Positions 36,324 to 43,941 of a stretch of DNA of 64,000 nucleotides are shown here, piece after piece. Origin of the DNA: Verrucomicrobia bacterium LP2A (lineage in GTDB: Bacteria > Verrucomicrobiota > Verrucomicrobiia > Methylacidiphilales > Methylacidiphilaceae). The number at the start of each line of letters is the position of its first letter. Positions within the stretch are counted from its first letter, which is position 1. Below the pieces are notes generated by a model. That model worked only from the letters and a program-made list of their open reading frames with translations, was not told where the DNA came from and ran no database searches. The translations under genes were made by a program, and so were the position numbers. The DNA lies in contig JAFS01000001.1 of the NCBI GenBank assembly GCA_000526255.1, positions 620,001-684,000 of the forward strand, written 5' to 3'.

Positions 36324-36530
36324 ATGGCGGTAAATGAGGAGGTGGGCGTCGAACCAGGCGGCCGGAGCGTCCGCACGTCCGTCACCCTGCCGCGCGAGCT
36401 TTACGAAACGCTTGGGCAAATCGCCAAGAACGGCAAGGTCACGGTTGCATGGGTCATCCGCGATGCTGCCGAAAACTACGTGGCCGAGAAGTGGCCTTTG
36501 TTAGCTAAAGGGAAGGCCACGCGAGGATGA
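36324..36530 (+). CDS. Ribbon-helix-helix (CopG-like) protein, possible regulator of the R-M operon
   Basis: A 68-residue protein with an RHH core: RTSVTLPRELYETLGQIAKNGKVTVAWVIRDAAENYV, a beta strand followed by two helices, as in Arc/CopG repressors. The start ATG has the ribosome binding site AGGAGGTAG. Its stop overlaps the start of the endonuclease gene (ATGA), so the two are translated together. In place of the usual HTH C-protein it may time expression of the endonuclease. Confidence 0.8.
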   Translation: MAVNEEVGVEPGGRSVRTSVTLPRELYETLGQIAKNGKVTVAWVIRDAAENYVAEKWPLLAKGKATRG

Positions 36531-37198
36531 CGCGAATTGACCTAACGATAGACCTGCTGTGCAGCGAGGCGCAGACTTTCTCTGACATCGAAAGCAAGCA
36601 TAGCGAGCCTGCCTTGTTCGGTGTGACAGACGGCAAAGCTGTCGGCACCTACTTGGAGCACAAATTTAGGCTGTACCTGAAAGAACGCTACGAGTTCGCG
36701 GAAGGCAATTCGGCGAACGGCGTTGATTTTCCGGGGTTGAGCGTGGACATGAAAGTGACCAGCATTCGCCAGCCTCAATCATCGTGTCCCTTCAAGTCGG
36801 CGCGTCAAAAAATCTTCGGCCTGGGCTATGGCCTCATTGTGTTCGTGTACGACAAAGCCGACGATCCCGACAGCAAGACCGCCATTTTGCGCATGACCAA
36901 CACGGTGTTTGTCGAGCCGCAGCGCACGGCTGACTATCAGATGACACGCGGCCTGCGGAACATCCTGGCAAATGACGGCAACGCCGAAGACCTGATGGCC
37001 TTTATGATGGAAAAGAACCTGCCGGTTGATGACATCGAGCTAAAGAACTTGGCCGATGAACTCATGACCAACAAGCCGGAGCAGGGCTATTTGACGATTT
37101 CAAACGCCTTGCAATGGCGGCTTCAATACGGCCGGGTCATCGAAAAGGCCGGAACCGAGTCCGGGATTCGTTCAATTTACAAGAGCGCCCCGCTATGA
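36527..37198 (+). CDS. Restriction endonuclease, PD-(D/E)xK type
   Basis: A 223-residue protein placed directly before an adenine methyltransferase. Residues G65-V66-D67 and V73-D74-M75-K76 give the D...DxK arrangement of PD-(D/E)xK nucleases, with E44 in the preceding helix (GTYLEHKFRLYL) as a further candidate active-site residue. It overlaps both neighbours by four bases. The recognition site cannot be inferred. Function rests on the motif and on the operon context. Confidence 0.8.
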   Translation: MTRIDLTIDLLCSEAQTFSDIESKHSEPALFGVTDGKAVGTYLEHKFRLYLKERYEFAEGNSANGVDFPGLSVDMKVTSIRQPQSSCPFKSARQKIFGLGYGLIVFVYDKADDPDSKTAILRMTNTVFVEPQRTADYQMTRGLRNILANDGNAEDLMAFMMEKNLPVDDIELKNLADELMTNKPEQGYLTISNALQWRLQYGRVIEKAGTESGIRSIYKSAPL

Positions 37199-38721
37199 GC
37201 GTTGAACGTAAACAGCGCATCGAATTTGGCGACTTTCAAACGCCCGACGATCTGGCGCGCGAAATCTGCGCACAGCTAAAGGGCTTCGGCCTCAACCCCG
37301 ACACCATCATTGAACCGACTTGCGGCGTGGGGTCATTCCTGGTCGCGGCGGCTGACACCTTCACGCAGGCGAAGGCCGTCTATGGCTTCGAAGTGAACCG
37401 CTCCTATCTTGAACAGGTGGAAAAGCGCGTTAGCGGGCGAGCTGACCGGCAACGTATCCAGCTAGAGGCGGCCGACTTCTTCAAAATGGACTGGCGCGCG
37501 CGCGTCGATGCGCTGCCCGGCCATGTGTTGGTGATCGGCAATTTCCCCTGGGTCACGAACGCGGTTCAAGGGTCTATCGGCGGCGTCAACATGCCGAAAA
37601 AATCCAACTTCCTTGGGCACAACGGCTTCGACGCGATCAGCGGCAAAGCCAATTTTGACATTTCGGAATGGATGCTTTTAGACGTGCTGCGCTGGCTGCG
37701 GGGTCGCTCGGCCGATGTGGCAATGCTCGTCAAAACCGCCGTCGCCCGGAAGGTCTTGGCTCATGCCGAACGTATGGGGGAGGGCGTCCAGGATTCCTTC
37801 CTGATGAGCATTGACGCGAAAAAGCATTTCGGCGCGGCCGTGGATGCGTGCCTGCTGGTGATGCGGCTCGACCCGAACGGCGCGCGCTGCTCGGATTACA
37901 CGGTCTATGAAACGCTGCACGCCAAGAAGGGCAAACGTGTCGGCCATCGCCACGGCATGACGGTCGGCGACCTGGATACCTTCGAGTCCTTCTCGTTCCT
38001 GCTGGGCAGCAGCCCGCAAAAATGGCGCTCTGGCGTCAAGCATGATGCGTCATCGGTGATGGAGTTCACCCGCACAAGCGGCGGCTATGTGAACGGGGCC
38101 GGTGAGGTCGTGCAACTAGAAGAACAATACCTATTCCCACTCCTGAAAGGCTCCGACATAGGCAGCGCGAAGGCATGGCGGGAAAAGTTCGTCTTGGTGA
38201 CGCAGCGCGCAGTTGGCGAGGCGACACACAAAATCCAAGATCAAGCCCCCCGGACGTGGCGTTACCTGACGGCGCACGCAGAACAGTTGGATGCGCGCGG
38301 CAGCACCATCTATGAGAAAAACCCGCGCTTCTCGATTTTTGGCGTCGGGGACTACGCTTTCCGCCCGTGGCGTATCGCTATCTGCGGCCTTTACAAAGCC
38401 CTGCGGTTTCGGCTCGTCGGCCCGATAGAGGGTCGTCCCGTCATGTTCGATGATACAGTTTATTATCTCTCGTTTGAGAGCGAGCGCGACGCCACGGAAA
38501 CGTTTGATCATCTGCATTCCGAAGCGGCAACGGGCTTCCTGTCCTCACTCGTGTTCTGGGATGAAAAACGCCCCATCAAAACCAGCATCCTCAACGCCTT
38601 GGACTGGTCAAAGCTTAACGAGCAGGACGGGGAGCAAGGGCAGCTCACGCTGAACATCGCAGCGCGCAATACATGGTCGCACGAACGCCGTCCTGCGGCT
38701 CGATTGGCGCAGCGACGATAA
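37195..38721 (+). CDS. N6-adenine DNA methyltransferase of the R-M operon
   Basis: The 508-residue protein has the class I MTase motifs: FQTP at the N-terminus (motif X-like, F14-P17), motif I EPTCGVGSF (40-48), and a motif IV variant GNFPW near residue 116 instead of the common NPPY/F. A long target-recognition region follows. It would protect host DNA from the adjacent endonuclease. The frame is intact to its stop. The GNFPW form is unusual but known among adenine methylases that use an N-x-P-aromatic motif. Confidence 0.85.
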   Translation: MSVERKQRIEFGDFQTPDDLAREICAQLKGFGLNPDTIIEPTCGVGSFLVAAADTFTQAKAVYGFEVNRSYLEQVEKRVSGRADRQRIQLEAADFFKMDWRARVDALPGHVLVIGNFPWVTNAVQGSIGGVNMPKKSNFLGHNGFDAISGKANFDISEWMLLDVLRWLRGRSADVAMLVKTAVARKVLAHAERMGEGVQDSFLMSIDAKKHFGAAVDACLLVMRLDPNGARCSDYTVYETLHAKKGKRVGHRHGMTVGDLDTFESFSFLLGSSPQKWRSGVKHDASSVMEFTRTSGGYVNGAGEVVQLEEQYLFPLLKGSDIGSAKAWREKFVLVTQRAVGEATHKIQDQAPRTWRYLTAHAEQLDARGSTIYEKNPRFSIFGVGDYAFRPWRIAICGLYKALRFRLVGPIEGRPVMFDDTVYYLSFESERDATETFDHLHSEAATGFLSSLVFWDEKRPIKTSILNALDWSKLNEQDGEQGQLTLNIAARNTWSHERRPAARLAQRR

Positions 38722-38855
38722 CGGTTTCCCATCAGGCCGAGGCTTTGTCGGCCAGTTGGGCGGCCTGACCAGATCGCAAAATTGAGCTTGCTAGAGGGTT
38801 GCCAACAGTTGACTAATCAATAGACATAACTCACGTTGCATGGCATTATTTTCCC

Positions 38856-39416
38856 ATGAAGCTGAGCGTCTGGGCAAGGCGGCAGGGGATTGGCTCCAAG
38901 ACGGCTTGGCGGATGGGGAAGGACGGGAAGATGCCGGTGCCGGTCGAGCAGTTGCCGACCGGGACGGTGATCGTGCATGCGGAGGAGAGGCAGCCCGGCG
39001 GTGTTGCCCTCTATACGCGCGTCTCCAGCGCCGACCAGAAGACGGATCTGGACAGGCAGTTGGCGCGGCTGACGGAGTGGGCGCTCGCCAAGCGGTTGCC
39101 GATCGTCGATGCGGTCAGGGAGGTCGGCTCTGGGATGAACGGCCAGCGCAAGGGGCTCTTGCGGCTCTTGCGCGATCCGAAGGTCGGCGTCATTCTGGTC
39201 GAGCATCGGGACCGGCTGATGCGCTTTGGATTCGAGCATGTGGAGGCGGCCTTGGCTGCGCATGGCAGATCCCTGCTGGTTGTCGATCCCGAGGAGATGA
39301 CCGACGACATCGTCCGCGATCTGCACGAGGTCATCGAGTCGATGTGCGCGAGGCTCTATGGCAAGCGGTCCTCCAGGAACCGGGCGAGGAAGGTGCTGGA
39401 GGCTCTTCATGAGTGA
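38856..39416 (+). CDS. tnpA: IS607-family serine transposase TnpA
   Basis: A 186-residue recombinase with a MerR-like helix-turn-helix at the N-terminus (LSVWARRQGIGSKTAWRMGKDGKMP, abbreviated) and a small resolvase domain with the catalytic serine in ALYTRVSSADQ. GSGMNGQRKGLLRLL and VEHRDRLMRFGF follow as in other IS607 transposases. The stop lies eight bases inside tnpB. It appears intact. Confidence 0.92.
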   Translation: MKLSVWARRQGIGSKTAWRMGKDGKMPVPVEQLPTGTVIVHAEERQPGGVALYTRVSSADQKTDLDRQLARLTEWALAKRLPIVDAVREVGSGMNGQRKGLLRLLRDPKVGVILVEHRDRLMRFGFEHVEAALAAHGRSLLVVDPEEMTDDIVRDLHEVIESMCARLYGKRSSRNRARKVLEALHE

Positions 39417-41037
39417 CCCTGCGCTCTTCACCTACCAGACGCGCTTGAGGCTGACGGAGGGGCAGGTCGCGGCTCTGGACGCCTATGCGGATCTCTACGG
39501 GCAAGCCGAGCGGGCACTCTTTGCCAGGATGCGAGTGGGGATTCCGATGGGCGATCTCAAGTGCGAGTTCCTGAGGCGCTTCGGGATCACCGCCCGGCAG
39601 TTCAACGCGATTCGCGTGGGCCTCGAGGGCAAGATCGCCTCGATCCGGGAGCGGCTTCCGGAGTTGATCGCCGAGGCCGAGTCCCGCATCCAGAGAGCCG
39701 AAAGGGTCATCGGCATCCTCTCGGCGAGGGAGCCAGGCTCGGAGAAGCTGCACCAGAAGAAGCGGCGGCTTGGAAGCCTTCGCGCCAGGCTCGCGGCCCT
39801 CATCACCGACCGGGACTCGGGGCGCGTCCGCCTCTGCTTCGGCTCCCGCCGCCTTTTCCGCAAGCAGTTTGCCCTGGAGGAGAACGGCTACGCCAGCCAT
39901 GAGGAGTGGAAAGAGGAGTGGCAGGCGGCGCGGAGCGGCCAGTTCTTCGTGATCGGCTCGAAGGACGAGACCGCGGGCAACCAGTCCTGCCGGGCTTCGG
40001 TCGAGGAAGACCGCAGCCTGACCCTACGTCTGCGTCTTCCCGATGCGCTGGCCTCGGATGGCAAGCTTCTGGTCATTCCCGCCGTGCGATTCGCCTATGG
40101 CCAGGAGGAGATCCTTCAGGCGCTCGCCGCGAGCCGGGTTGTCTTCTCGCAAACCAAGACGGGCAAGCCTGTCCGGAAGCGGGAGGGAGTGGCTGTGAGC
40201 TACCGCTTTTTAAGGGACCGGAAGGGCTGGCGGGTCTTCGCGAGCGTCCTGGCCAAGCCCGTTCCCATTGCGACGAGCCGCCTGGCGGGAGCGCTTGGGA
40301 TCGACATCAACCACGACCATCTGGCCGTGGCGGAGACGGACCGGTTCGGCAACCTGCGGCGGGCCCTTCGGGTGGATCTCAACCTCTATGGCAAGACGGA
40401 AGATCAAGCCCAGGCGATCATCGGCGACGCGGCGAGGATGATTGTGGAGATGGCACGGGAGCGTGGTCTTCCCCTGGTCCTTGAGCGGCTGGATCTCAAG
40501 AAAAGGAGGGCTGAGCTTGAGGTGGCGAGTCCATCCGCCGCCAGGAAGATCTCGTCGTTTTGCTACTGCAAGACCATTTCCCTGCTCAAGGCGGCCTGTT
40601 TTCGAGCCGGAGTCGAGGGGATCGAAGTCGATCCGGCCTATACTTCCGTGATTGGCGCGGTGAACCACGCGCGTCATCACGGTGTGAGCTCTCACCAAGG
40701 CGCGGCCCATGCCGTGGCCAGGAGAGGCTTGGGCCTCTCCGAGCGTCCGACCGTGCGGGAGGCCGTCGCGCCGGCCCGCAATGGCGGCCACCTCACCTTT
40801 GCCCTACCCGCGAGGAATCGGGCGAAGCATGTGTGGTCGTTCTGGTCGGAGGTTCGGAGGAGGCTCAAAGCGGCGCATGCAGCGCATGCCCGGTCGGGAG
40901 GCTTGCGAGAGCCGCCCGCGCCTTTGCTCCCGGAAACGCGGGCATTGAGCGCAACCTGGGCATTGCCGGCGGAATCCCGGCACGCGAACCGTCGGCAGAA
41001 CTGTTCGGCCGACGTCATCGACGACCTTCCCTGGTAG
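39409..41037 (+). CDS. tnpB: IS607-associated TnpB, variant with altered RuvC/zinc-finger region
   Basis: A 542-residue TnpB-like RNA-guided nuclease relative, longer than the common 400 residues. RuvC-I is GIDINHDHLAVAE (D299) and RuvC-II is LVLERLD (E359). The segment that normally has the CxxC...CxxC zinc finger and the third aspartate reads VDPAYTSVIGAVNHARHHG then SSHQGAAHAVARRG: no cysteine pairs, and histidine where the aspartate of the DxNAA-like motif is expected. The start ATG at 39409 overlaps tnpA and lacks the 17 further upstream codons, which are inside tnpA. The C-terminal 60 residues are poorly conserved in composition. Whether it still cuts DNA is uncertain. Confidence 0.85.
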   Translation: MSDPALFTYQTRLRLTEGQVAALDAYADLYGQAERALFARMRVGIPMGDLKCEFLRRFGITARQFNAIRVGLEGKIASIRERLPELIAEAESRIQRAERVIGILSAREPGSEKLHQKKRRLGSLRARLAALITDRDSGRVRLCFGSRRLFRKQFALEENGYASHEEWKEEWQAARSGQFFVIGSKDETAGNQSCRASVEEDRSLTLRLRLPDALASDGKLLVIPAVRFAYGQEEILQALAASRVVFSQTKTGKPVRKREGVAVSYRFLRDRKGWRVFASVLAKPVPIATSRLAGALGIDINHDHLAVAETDRFGNLRRALRVDLNLYGKTEDQAQAIIGDAARMIVEMARERGLPLVLERLDLKKRRAELEVASPSAARKISSFCYCKTISLLKAACFRAGVEGIEVDPAYTSVIGAVNHARHHGVSSHQGAAHAVARRGLGLSERPTVREAVAPARNGGHLTFALPARNRAKHVWSFWSEVRRRLKAAHAAHARSGGLREPPAPLLPETRALSATWALPAESRHANRRQNCSADVIDDLPW

Positions 41038-41102
41038 GGGAATGTTTGTCTATGGTTTTAGGAACGGCTATGGCGAAAACGTAGTGATCATCGCTATCGG
41101 GC

Positions 41103-41601
41103 GTGGCCCGGGACATCAACGATGCACCCTATCTCGACTATCGCCCGTCGTGTACGGGCGGCCTGCTGGTCGCGCCGATTGGGCTGATTCGCGCTATGGG
41201 TGGGCAGCCGCAGGCGTCGGTTTACACCGTGGGTCGCTACCCAAGCTGGCGCCGCACGGGCGCGGGAGATCGTCATGGAGGTCGCACGCAGTCTGGGCTT
41301 CGTGCCGGTGGACCGAGAATTCGAAAAGCCCGGTTACGACATCGAAAGCGTCATGCCCGGCACGGGGCGCCTGCGCTTCCTCGAGGTGAAGGGGCGCGTC
41401 GCGGGACGGGACACTGTCACCGTGACCAAGAACGAAATCCTCTATATGCTCAACAAGCCGGACGACTTTATGCTGGAGATGGTCGCGTTCGGCGCGGACG
41501 GCTCGCATGAGCCCCGGAAATGCGTCACCATCCACTTCGCCGCCACCAACGTCAATTTCCCCTTCGCGCAACTGCTTGACGAAGCGGCTCAGCCATTATG
41601 A
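41103..41601 (+). pseudogene. Remnant of a helicase C-terminus (DUF3883 domain)
   Basis: The pieces ARDINDAPYLDYRP and GGLLVAPIGLIRAM read in one frame, and from about 41225 the homology continues in another (AARAREIVMEVARSLGF, VDREFEKPGYDIES, GRLRFLEVKGR). These are blocks from the end of large SNF2-type helicases with a DUF3883 domain found in defence clusters, but long stretches between them are missing and the terminal part is shortened. The gene is clearly dead; it lost its 5' part and has a frameshift. The IS607 element abuts its broken left end. Confidence 0.75.
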
Positions 41602-41608
41602 GACTCGT

Positions 41609-41728
41609 ATGATCGAAAAGGCTCGAAAGACACTTATCGAAGCTGCGCTGCAGTGGGAAGCGATCAACGCAATATCTCCGCTCGGGTGCGAAGCCAAAGA
41701 GACCATACCGGGGCGCCGAGTTACATGA
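41609..41728 (+). pseudogene. First truncated start of a DUF1156-type methylase gene
   Basis: The frame MIEKARKTLIEAALQWEAINAIS resembles the N-terminus of DUF1156 proteins (pattern KxLIEVALPLEAIN). Homology ends after about 25 residues and the frame stops at 41726-41728, overlapping the start of the ATPase gene. A short match, so this is moderately supported; a second copy of the same kind lies downstream of the pair of intact genes. Confidence 0.5.
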
Positions 41729-42942
41729 AACCGCCATTTATACAACGGGTGACCATCCGCAACTACAAGAGCATAGCGGCTTGCAGGCTCGATCTCCAGA
41801 AGTTGACTTTCATGGTGGGACCGAACGGCGCAGGAAAAAGTAACTTTCTCGACGCGCTCAAGTTCGTGTCTGACGCCCTGCGGAGCTCGCTCGACCATGC
41901 CCTGCGTGATCGTGGCACGATCAGCGAGGTAAGACGACGTTCCGGAGGCCATCCCAATCATTTCGTTCTGCGTCTCGATTTCATTCTCCCGAATGGCCAG
42001 GTCGGACACTACGCGTTCAGGGTGGGAGCAAAGCCCGCGGGGGCCTACGTCGTTCAGGATGAGGAGTGCGAGATCCACCCAGAGGAAGGTTTCGGACAAA
42101 GTGAGTATTTCCGCGTCAAATCGGGAGTCGTGGTCGAGAAGACGGTTTCTCCGATGCCCGCGGCGCTGCCCGACCGTCTGCTCCTCGTCGCCGCATCGGG
42201 CCTACGAGCCTTCCGGCCCGTCTATGACGCGCTCTCGCGGATTGAGGTCTACAACCTCAACCCGCGCGAAATCGCGAACATGCAGAAACCCGACCCGGGC
42301 GAGATCCTCCGGCGGGATGGAAGCAACGCCGCGAGCGTGCTGCAACGGATGCCCGATCACGTCCGAGCCATGATCCGGGAAGATCTTGCGCGGATCGTCC
42401 CAGGCGTTTCCGACGTGGAAGCTCGCACTCTGGCTTCACAGGAGACGGTCGAGTTCCGTCAGGCGGTCAAGGGGCAGGCGCATCCGTGGCGCTTCTTCGC
42501 ATCCGCTATGTCGGATGGGACGCTCCGGGCGTTCGGCATTCTGTTGGCCGTGTTTCAAGCTGCCTCGGAGCAGGCCAGCGGGCGGCCACCCCTGTTAATT
42601 GGCCTGGAAGAGCCCGAGATGGCGCTTCATCCGGCCGCAGCGGGCGTCCTCCTCTCGGCGTTACGCAAGGGCGCTGAGCACTGCCAGGTCATCGTTACGA
42701 GTCACAGCCCCGACCTGCTCGACAATCCCGACATCGAGCCCGAATCCCTTATGGCTGTCGATAATCCCGGGGGCCTGACGCGGATCGGCAAGATCGACGG
42801 GCTCGGGCGGGAGATGTTACGCAAGCAGCTCTTCACGGCCGGCGAGCTGCTGCGCCAGAATCAGATTGCCCCGGACCCGGAATCTGTGGCCGAAGTCAGC
42901 GACGAACATCAGCTCGATCTCTTTGACTTCAGGGGAGCGTGA
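41725..42942 (+). CDS. AAA ATPase of the RecF/OLD-like ABC type, putative defence protein
   Basis: The 405-residue ATPase starts IQRVTIRNYKSIAACRLDL and has Walker A GPNGAGKSN (32-40), the signature-like SDGTLRAFGILLAVF, a Walker B LLIGLEEPEMALHP and the H-loop region VIVTSHSPDLLDNP. This order is typical of AAA_21/AAA15 ATPases that work with nuclease partners. The next gene, 4 bases on, encodes a DUF4276 protein with a Toprim-like fold; the pair resembles the split OLD/PARIS logic in which an ATPase controls a Toprim effector. It is intact although its neighbours are degraded. A role in phage defence is inferred from context. Confidence 0.85.
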   Translation: MKPPFIQRVTIRNYKSIAACRLDLQKLTFMVGPNGAGKSNFLDALKFVSDALRSSLDHALRDRGTISEVRRRSGGHPNHFVLRLDFILPNGQVGHYAFRVGAKPAGAYVVQDEECEIHPEEGFGQSEYFRVKSGVVVEKTVSPMPAALPDRLLLVAASGLRAFRPVYDALSRIEVYNLNPREIANMQKPDPGEILRRDGSNAASVLQRMPDHVRAMIREDLARIVPGVSDVEARTLASQETVEFRQAVKGQAHPWRFFASAMSDGTLRAFGILLAVFQAASEQASGRPPLLIGLEEPEMALHPAAAGVLLSALRKGAEHCQVIVTSHSPDLLDNPDIEPESLMAVDNPGGLTRIGKIDGLGREMLRKQLFTAGELLRQNQIAPDPESVAEVSDEHQLDLFDFRGA

Positions 42943-42946
42943 GTCA

Positions 42947-43528
42947 ATGGCGTTCCTTGCGTCGATCGGAGAGGGGCAGGGAGAGGTTGAGGCTCTCCCA
43001 GCGCTTCTATACCGCCTGGCGCGCCTGCTCGAGTTGCCCGCACTGAGCGTTACCCCGCCCATCCGGGTGAAGTCTGGTTCCTTCCTCAACCATGAATCGT
43101 ATTTCAGAAGACATATTGAGCTCGCGGCCAGCAAGGCGATTGCCTACGGAGGAGCCGTATCGATTCTGCTTGATTGCGACGACGATTGCCCAGCCAAGCT
43201 CGGGCCTAGGCTACTGGCGCAGGCGCGCGCAGTTCGCAGCGATGCTAAATTCTTTGTTTCCCTCGCCTATCGTGAGCTTGAAACGTGGTTCATCGCCGCG
43301 GCAGAGTCGCTTCGCGGACAGTTTGGGCTGCCTGCGGATCTGACGCGTCCGGCGAATTTCGAGTCGATTCGGAATGCAAAAGGCTGGCTCGGCGAGCGTA
43401 TGCCGGATGGCTACGACCCGGTGAGGCATCAACACCTCATGGCAAAAGAGATGGATATCGGTCAGGCGCTGACCGCCAGATCGTTCCACCGTTTGGCGCA
43501 GCATCTTCCACTCATCCTCCAGGCCTGA
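42947..43528 (+). CDS. DUF4276 family protein (Toprim-like), partner of the ATPase
   Basis: The 193-residue product begins MAFLASIGEGQGEVEALPALLYRL, the typical start of DUF4276 (EGxGE near the N-terminus), and contains LLDCDDDCPAKLGP, an acidic DxD-type cluster as in Toprim domains. The conserved glutamate plus aspartates would bind metal. ELETWFIAAAESL and FESIRNAKGWL are further family blocks. The gene follows the ATPase by 4 bases. DUF4276 proteins are known from phage-resistance neighbourhoods; the biochemical activity here is inferred. Confidence 0.85.
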   Translation: MAFLASIGEGQGEVEALPALLYRLARLLELPALSVTPPIRVKSGSFLNHESYFRRHIELAASKAIAYGGAVSILLDCDDDCPAKLGPRLLAQARAVRSDAKFFVSLAYRELETWFIAAAESLRGQFGLPADLTRPANFESIRNAKGWLGERMPDGYDPVRHQHLMAKEMDIGQALTARSFHRLAQHLPLILQA

Positions 43529-43529
43529 A

Positions 43530-43811
43530 ATGACTCTCAAGACGCGAAAGAAATCGATCGAGGTTGCGTTGCGTCTGGACGCGATCGACGAAGAAGGTTC
43601 GCGACGGAAACGGAAACCGCCAGGCGGATATCCCACGGTTCTTCACAAGTGGTGGGCGCAATGACCGGTCGCGGCGGCGCGGGCCGTTGTCTTCGCCCAG
43701 ATGGTGGATGATCCCTCATTCGTCCGACTCCTCTTCCCGACAGAAAGGGCGCAGGAGAAGGAGCGGCAGCATCTATTCCACATCATCGAGGACTTGTGGG
43801 AGCGTGGAAAG
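43530..43811 (+). pseudogene. Second truncated DUF1156 methylase gene, with internal stop
   Basis: Translation from the ATG gives KKSIEVALRLDAIDEE, GYPTVLHKWWAQ, then a TGA stop at 43662-43664, and the same frame continues with PVAAARAVVFAQMVDDP and ERAQEKERQHLFHIIEDL. The intact family reads WWARRPLAAARA at this place, so CAA TGA probably derives from two arginine codons by two transitions. Homology ends at about 43805, where host sequence begins. Only the first 90 or so residues of a protein that is normally close to 1000 residues remain. Confidence 0.8.
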
Positions 43812-43941
43812 ACCCGACCACGATCTCGTCGGCCCGGCGCATGACCTCGTCCAATTCGTAGTCGAGCTGCCGGATCAGCCATTCGCGGGCGATCTCGCGA
43901 AGCGATCTCCGATCCAAGGAAGCTCGACCGAATCGGAGGTC
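43812..43941 (-). pseudogene. Possible fragment of a host gene cut by the island
   Basis: Downstream of tRNA-Leu on the minus strand a frame reads SLREIAREWLIRQLDYELDEVMRRADEIVVG, a coding-like helical sequence of no family I recognise, which then runs into the antisense of the DUF1156 remnant. It may be the surviving start or middle of a gene truncated when the island arrived. Weak evidence. Confidence 0.25.

Larger units (their letters stand above)
38820..41053 (+). mobile_element. IS607-family insertion sequence (TnpA plus TnpB)
   Basis: The element carries overlapping serine-recombinase TnpA and TnpB genes in the order typical for IS607. Short inverted sequences ATAGACA (38820-38826) and TGTCTAT (41047-41053) lie close to the outer ends of the two genes and were used as provisional limits; IS607 elements often lack clear terminal repeats, so the true ends could be a few tens of bases away. 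Confidence 0.75.
33405..43811. mobile_element. Genomic (defence) island beside tRNA-Ser
   Basis: A block of about 10 kb that begins with a serine recombinase overlapping the tRNA-Ser and contains a toxin-antitoxin pair, a restriction-modification operon, an IS607 element and remnants of a phage-defence cluster. Gene content is unlike the surrounding housekeeping genes. The right limit is put where the DUF1156 remnant stops matching, shortly before tRNA-Leu. No repeat of the tRNA-Ser 3' end could be found at the right, so the exact attachment sites are unknown. Confidence 0.65.
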
